From Caulobacter sp. (GTDB taxonomy: Bacteria; Pseudomonadota; Alphaproteobacteria; Caulobacterales; Caulobacteraceae), in contig JAQGIN010000538.1 of the NCBI GenBank assembly GCA_028291125.1, positions 1 through 7,900 on the forward strand: a DNA stretch of 7,900 nucleotides, written 5' to 3'. The notes beneath the pieces are model-generated. The model searched no databases. It worked only from the letters and a program-made list of their open reading frames with translations, and was not told where the DNA came from. Below, in pieces: positions 5,701 to 7,900 of this stretch. The translations under genes and the position numbers were made by a program. The number at the start of each line of letters is the position of its first letter. Within the stretch, counting starts at the first letter, position 1.

Positions 5701-5745
5701 GAAAATCTCAGTTTTATATTCCTACTGAATAGATAGGTATTCGCG
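5701..5745 (+). promoter_or_regulatory. AT-rich regulatory island before the receptor gene
   Basis: The stretch is strikingly AT-rich for this genome and sits about 75-115 bases before the receptor start. It contains TATATT (5715-5720), a five-of-six match to a -10, but no good -35 at 16-18 bases: TTGGCG at 5686-5691 is 23 bases away. It also holds an imperfect dyad, GAATA-GATAGG-TATTC (5727-5742 region), that could be an operator. This fits a promoter helped by an activator, but no specific regulator is recognised. Confidence 0.4.
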
Positions 5746-5760
5746 GCGCCCAACGAGGCG

Positions 5761-5816
5761 CGGCGATCGACAGGTCGCCGCCTTGCCGGTGAACCGGTTC
5801 ATGAGGGGATAGAACA
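5761..5816 (+). promoter_or_regulatory. Structured leader and ribosome binding site of the receptor gene
   Basis: A hairpin CGGCGA (5761-5766) / TCGCCG (5775-5780) is followed by CCGG-TGAA-CCGG (5786-5797). A strong Shine-Dalgarno GAGGGG (5803-5808) then lies eight bases before the GTG start and decides that start. The same Shine-Dalgarno sits inside a four-codon frame, ATG AGG GGA TAG (5801-5812), in a different frame from the receptor. Confidence 0.5.
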
Positions 5817-7900
5817 GTGAGCAAGCGTTTCCTGATCGGCGTGGCGACCGGCGCGATTTGCGCGGCCGTGGCCGGCGCCGCCCAAGCCCAGGCGGCCGAC
5901 ACCCAGTTGGAGCAGGTGATCGTCACCGCCCAGAAGCGCCAGCAATCGGCCCAGGACGTCGGCATCGCCCTGTCGGTGCTATCGGGCGAGCAACTGACGG
6001 CCCGCGGCGTCGCCACCGTCAACCAGCTGCAATACGCCACCCCCAACCTAGAGATCACGCCGCAGTTCGGCAGCGGTCAGCCCAGCTTCCGCCTGCGCGG
6101 GGTCGGCTTCGACGACTACGCGTCCAACAACTCCTCGACCGTCGGCGTCAATGTCGACGAGGTGGCCTATCCGATCCAGGCCCAGACCCAGGGCCTGCTG
6201 TTCGACATCGACCGGGTCGAGGTGCTGCGCGGGCCGCAAGGTACGCTCTATGGCCGCAACACCACCGGCGGCGCGATCAACTTCATCACCCACCGGCCGA
6301 CCGCCAGCCTGGCGGCCGGTCTGACCGCCGAGTACGACAGCCACGACCAGTTCAAGGCCGAGGGCTATGTCTCCGGGCCGATCAGCGACACCCTGCGCGG
6401 CCGCCTGGCCTTCGTCACCGACCAGGGCGGGGCCTGGCAGGAAAACCGCGTCACCGGCCAGAAGCTCGGCGACAAGGATAGTTCGGCGGTGCGCGGCCAG
6501 CTGGCCTGGCAGCCGAGCGAGCGGCTGGATTTCCTGCTCAGCGCCCACGCCGGCTACGACAAGTCCGAGCCGACCGGCCTCTATCTGTTCAATCCGCTGG
6601 CCTATAACTCCGCCTTGCCGGTGATCCCGGCCGACACCCGCCGCAAGGCCACCGGTTGGGGCGGCTCGGCCGCCTTCGCGTCGCTGACCGGCATCGGCGC
6701 CGCCACCAAGCCGTTCCACGACACCAAGAGCAGCGGGGTGTCCCTGCGCGCCCACGCCGAGTCCGACGCCGTCGACCTGGTGTCGATCACCGCCTACGAG
6801 CGCCTGCACCGCAAGGAATACAACGACTGGGACGCCTCGCCCTACGCCTATGCCGGCACCTATTTCGACACCGACGCCAAGGTGTTCTCGCAGGAGGTCC
6901 GCGCCTCGTCGAACACCGAGGGGCCGCTGCAATGGCTGCTCGGCGGCTACTATTCGCGCGAGACCCTGGACGAGGCCTTCTATTCCGACTTCTACCAATC
7001 GCTGCTGTTCGACACCGCCACCACCTACCGCCAGAAGGTCCGCTCGGCCTCGCTGTTCGGCCAGGTGGAATACGCGTTCAGCGACCGGCTGAAGCTGGTC
7101 GGCGGCCTGCGCGGCGAGAACGAGAAGCGCCGTCAGCTCGACTATGTCACCGCCGGCGTGTTCGCCCCCGGCGCGCCGGCGACCAATTTCAGCCCGCCGG
7201 CCGACAAGTCGCTGCACAACAAGACCCTGACCGGCAAGCTGGCGGTGGAATACAAGCCGGTCGACGGCGTGCTGCTGTACGCCAGCGTCAGCAAGGGCGT
7301 GAAGTCCGGCGGCTTCACCTCGTACAATGTCGGCGACTCCTCGGCGGTCGACGGCTTCAAGCCCGAGACGCTGTGGGCCTATGAGACCGGCTTCAAGGCC
7401 AGCTTCGCCGACAACAGCGTGCAGTTGAACGGCTCGGTCTTCTATTACGACTACAAGAACCAGCAGGTGCAGTCGGCGATCTACGACATCAACAACGGCC
7501 CGATCGGGGCCATCGTCAACGCCCAGGAGTCGCACCTCTACGGCGGCGAGCTGGAGCTGACCTGGCGGCCGGTCCCGGCCCTGCGGATCGGCCAGTCGCT
7601 GGGCTACAAGACCGGCAAGTTCGACAAGTACCTCAACGACCTCGACATCGCCGCCAGCACCGCGGCCCACCACGCCGTCTTCGTCGACCGCACCGGGGCC
7701 AAGGTCGGCTTCCCGCCGCTCAGCTACGGCGGCGAGGCGGCCTACACCTGGTCGGTGGGCGGCTACCAACTGGAAGCCGAGGCCAACTACGCCTTCCACG
7801 ACAAGACCAAGCCGCTGCTGCTAGGGGCGCGCTACAATGTCGACGCCTATTGGCTGACCAACGCCAGCCTGACCCTGTCGCCGGCCGACGGCCCCTGGGC
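5817..7900 (+). CDS. TonB-dependent outer-membrane receptor, 3' truncated by window end
   Basis: An open frame from GTG at 5817 to the last base, 694 complete codons without a stop. A signal peptide (MSKRFLIGVATGAICAAVAG, cleavage after an AQA near residue 24 or 26) is followed by a TonB-box-like EQVIVTAQKR (32-41). The plug domain ends in the diagnostic RVEVLRGPQGTLYGRNTTGG (133-152). The remainder is a beta-barrel of alternating strands rich in Tyr, Trp and Gly, including LYASVSKGVKSGGF and YGGELELTW. The last residues (AYWLTNASLTLSPADGPW) resemble the stretch just before the final strands, so perhaps 60-90 residues are missing. These receptors use TonB-ExbBD energy to import siderophores, haem, vitamin B12, sugars or other large solutes; Caulobacter genomes carry many. 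The substrate cannot be told. A good ribosome binding site supports the GTG. It lies 191 bases after the acyltransferase gene and probably has its own promoter. Confidence 0.95.
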   Translation, partial: MSKRFLIGVATGAICAAVAGAAQAQAADTQLEQVIVTAQKRQQSAQDVGIALSVLSGEQLTARGVATVNQLQYATPNLEITPQFGSGQPSFRLRGVGFDDYASNNSSTVGVNVDEVAYPIQAQTQGLLFDIDRVEVLRGPQGTLYGRNTTGGAINFITHRPTASLAAGLTAEYDSHDQFKAEGYVSGPISDTLRGRLAFVTDQGGAWQENRVTGQKLGDKDSSAVRGQLAWQPSERLDFLLSAHAGYDKSEPTGLYLFNPLAYNSALPVIPADTRRKATGWGGSAAFASLTGIGAATKPFHDTKSSGVSLRAHAESDAVDLVSITAYERLHRKEYNDWDASPYAYAGTYFDTDAKVFSQEVRASSNTEGPLQWLLGGYYSRETLDEAFYSDFYQSLLFDTATTYRQKVRSASLFGQVEYAFSDRLKLVGGLRGENEKRRQLDYVTAGVFAPGAPATNFSPPADKSLHNKTLTGKLAVEYKPVDGVLLYASVSKGVKSGGFTSYNVGDSSAVDGFKPETLWAYETGFKASFADNSVQLNGSVFYYDYKNQQVQSAIYDINNGPIGAIVNAQESHLYGGELELTWRPVPALRIGQSLGYKTGKFDKYLNDLDIAASTAAHHAVFVDRTGAKVGFPPLSYGGEAAYTWSVGGYQLEAEANYAFHDKTKPLLLGARYNVDAYWLTNASLTLSPADGPW

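Noticed and set aside
6048..7799. A 583-codon open frame on the minus strand inside the receptor gene
   Set aside because: It is antisense to a clearly coding TonB-dependent receptor, with Gly/Val/Ala/Arg-rich content and no domain. It arises from codon bias.

Overview
The window is a GC-rich chromosomal segment whose gene content points to the alphaproteobacterial family Caulobacteraceae, most likely Caulobacter or a close relative. The strongest pointer is an almost canonical CpdR cell-cycle response regulator. A large SusC/FecA-like TonB-dependent receptor, a DUF2189 membrane protein and Caulobacter-type promoter hexamers such as GCTATACC agree with this. The genus is inferred; no 16S or other marker is present.

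Left part (1-2250): the 3' end of a DUF2189 membrane protein gene on + converges on typA/bipA on -. Two hairpins lie between them: a 12-bp intergenic hairpin and a T-tailed terminator for typA with a UUCG loop.

Middle (2239-3880): a 556-base gene-free region separates typA from an N-formylglutamate amidohydrolase gene, also on -. On the + strand it holds what reads as a complete, undescribed small RNA gene. This comprises a TTGATG-17-TATAAA promoter, about 80 nt with two hairpins and exposed pyrimidine-rich anti-Shine-Dalgarno-like segments, and a strong terminator with nine T. A REP-like hairpin follows. The amidohydrolase gene may be leaderless. It diverges from cpdR, whose product in C. 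crescentus controls polar recruitment and substrate priming of the ClpXP protease.

Right part (3881-7900, all on +): cpdR, a tRNA-Val(GAC) with its own promoter and encoded CCA, a membrane acyltransferase of the acyltransferase-3 family, and a TonB-dependent outer-membrane receptor that runs off the window end. An AT-rich island and a structured leader precede the receptor gene.

Most of the window is ordinary core and envelope gene content. The genes do not form one pathway: translation/stress GTPase, amino-acid hydrolase, cell-cycle proteolysis control, tRNA, surface modification and nutrient uptake. The item most worth attention is the candidate small RNA at about 2596-2678. No CRISPR array, insertion sequence, prophage or toxin-antitoxin module is visible.
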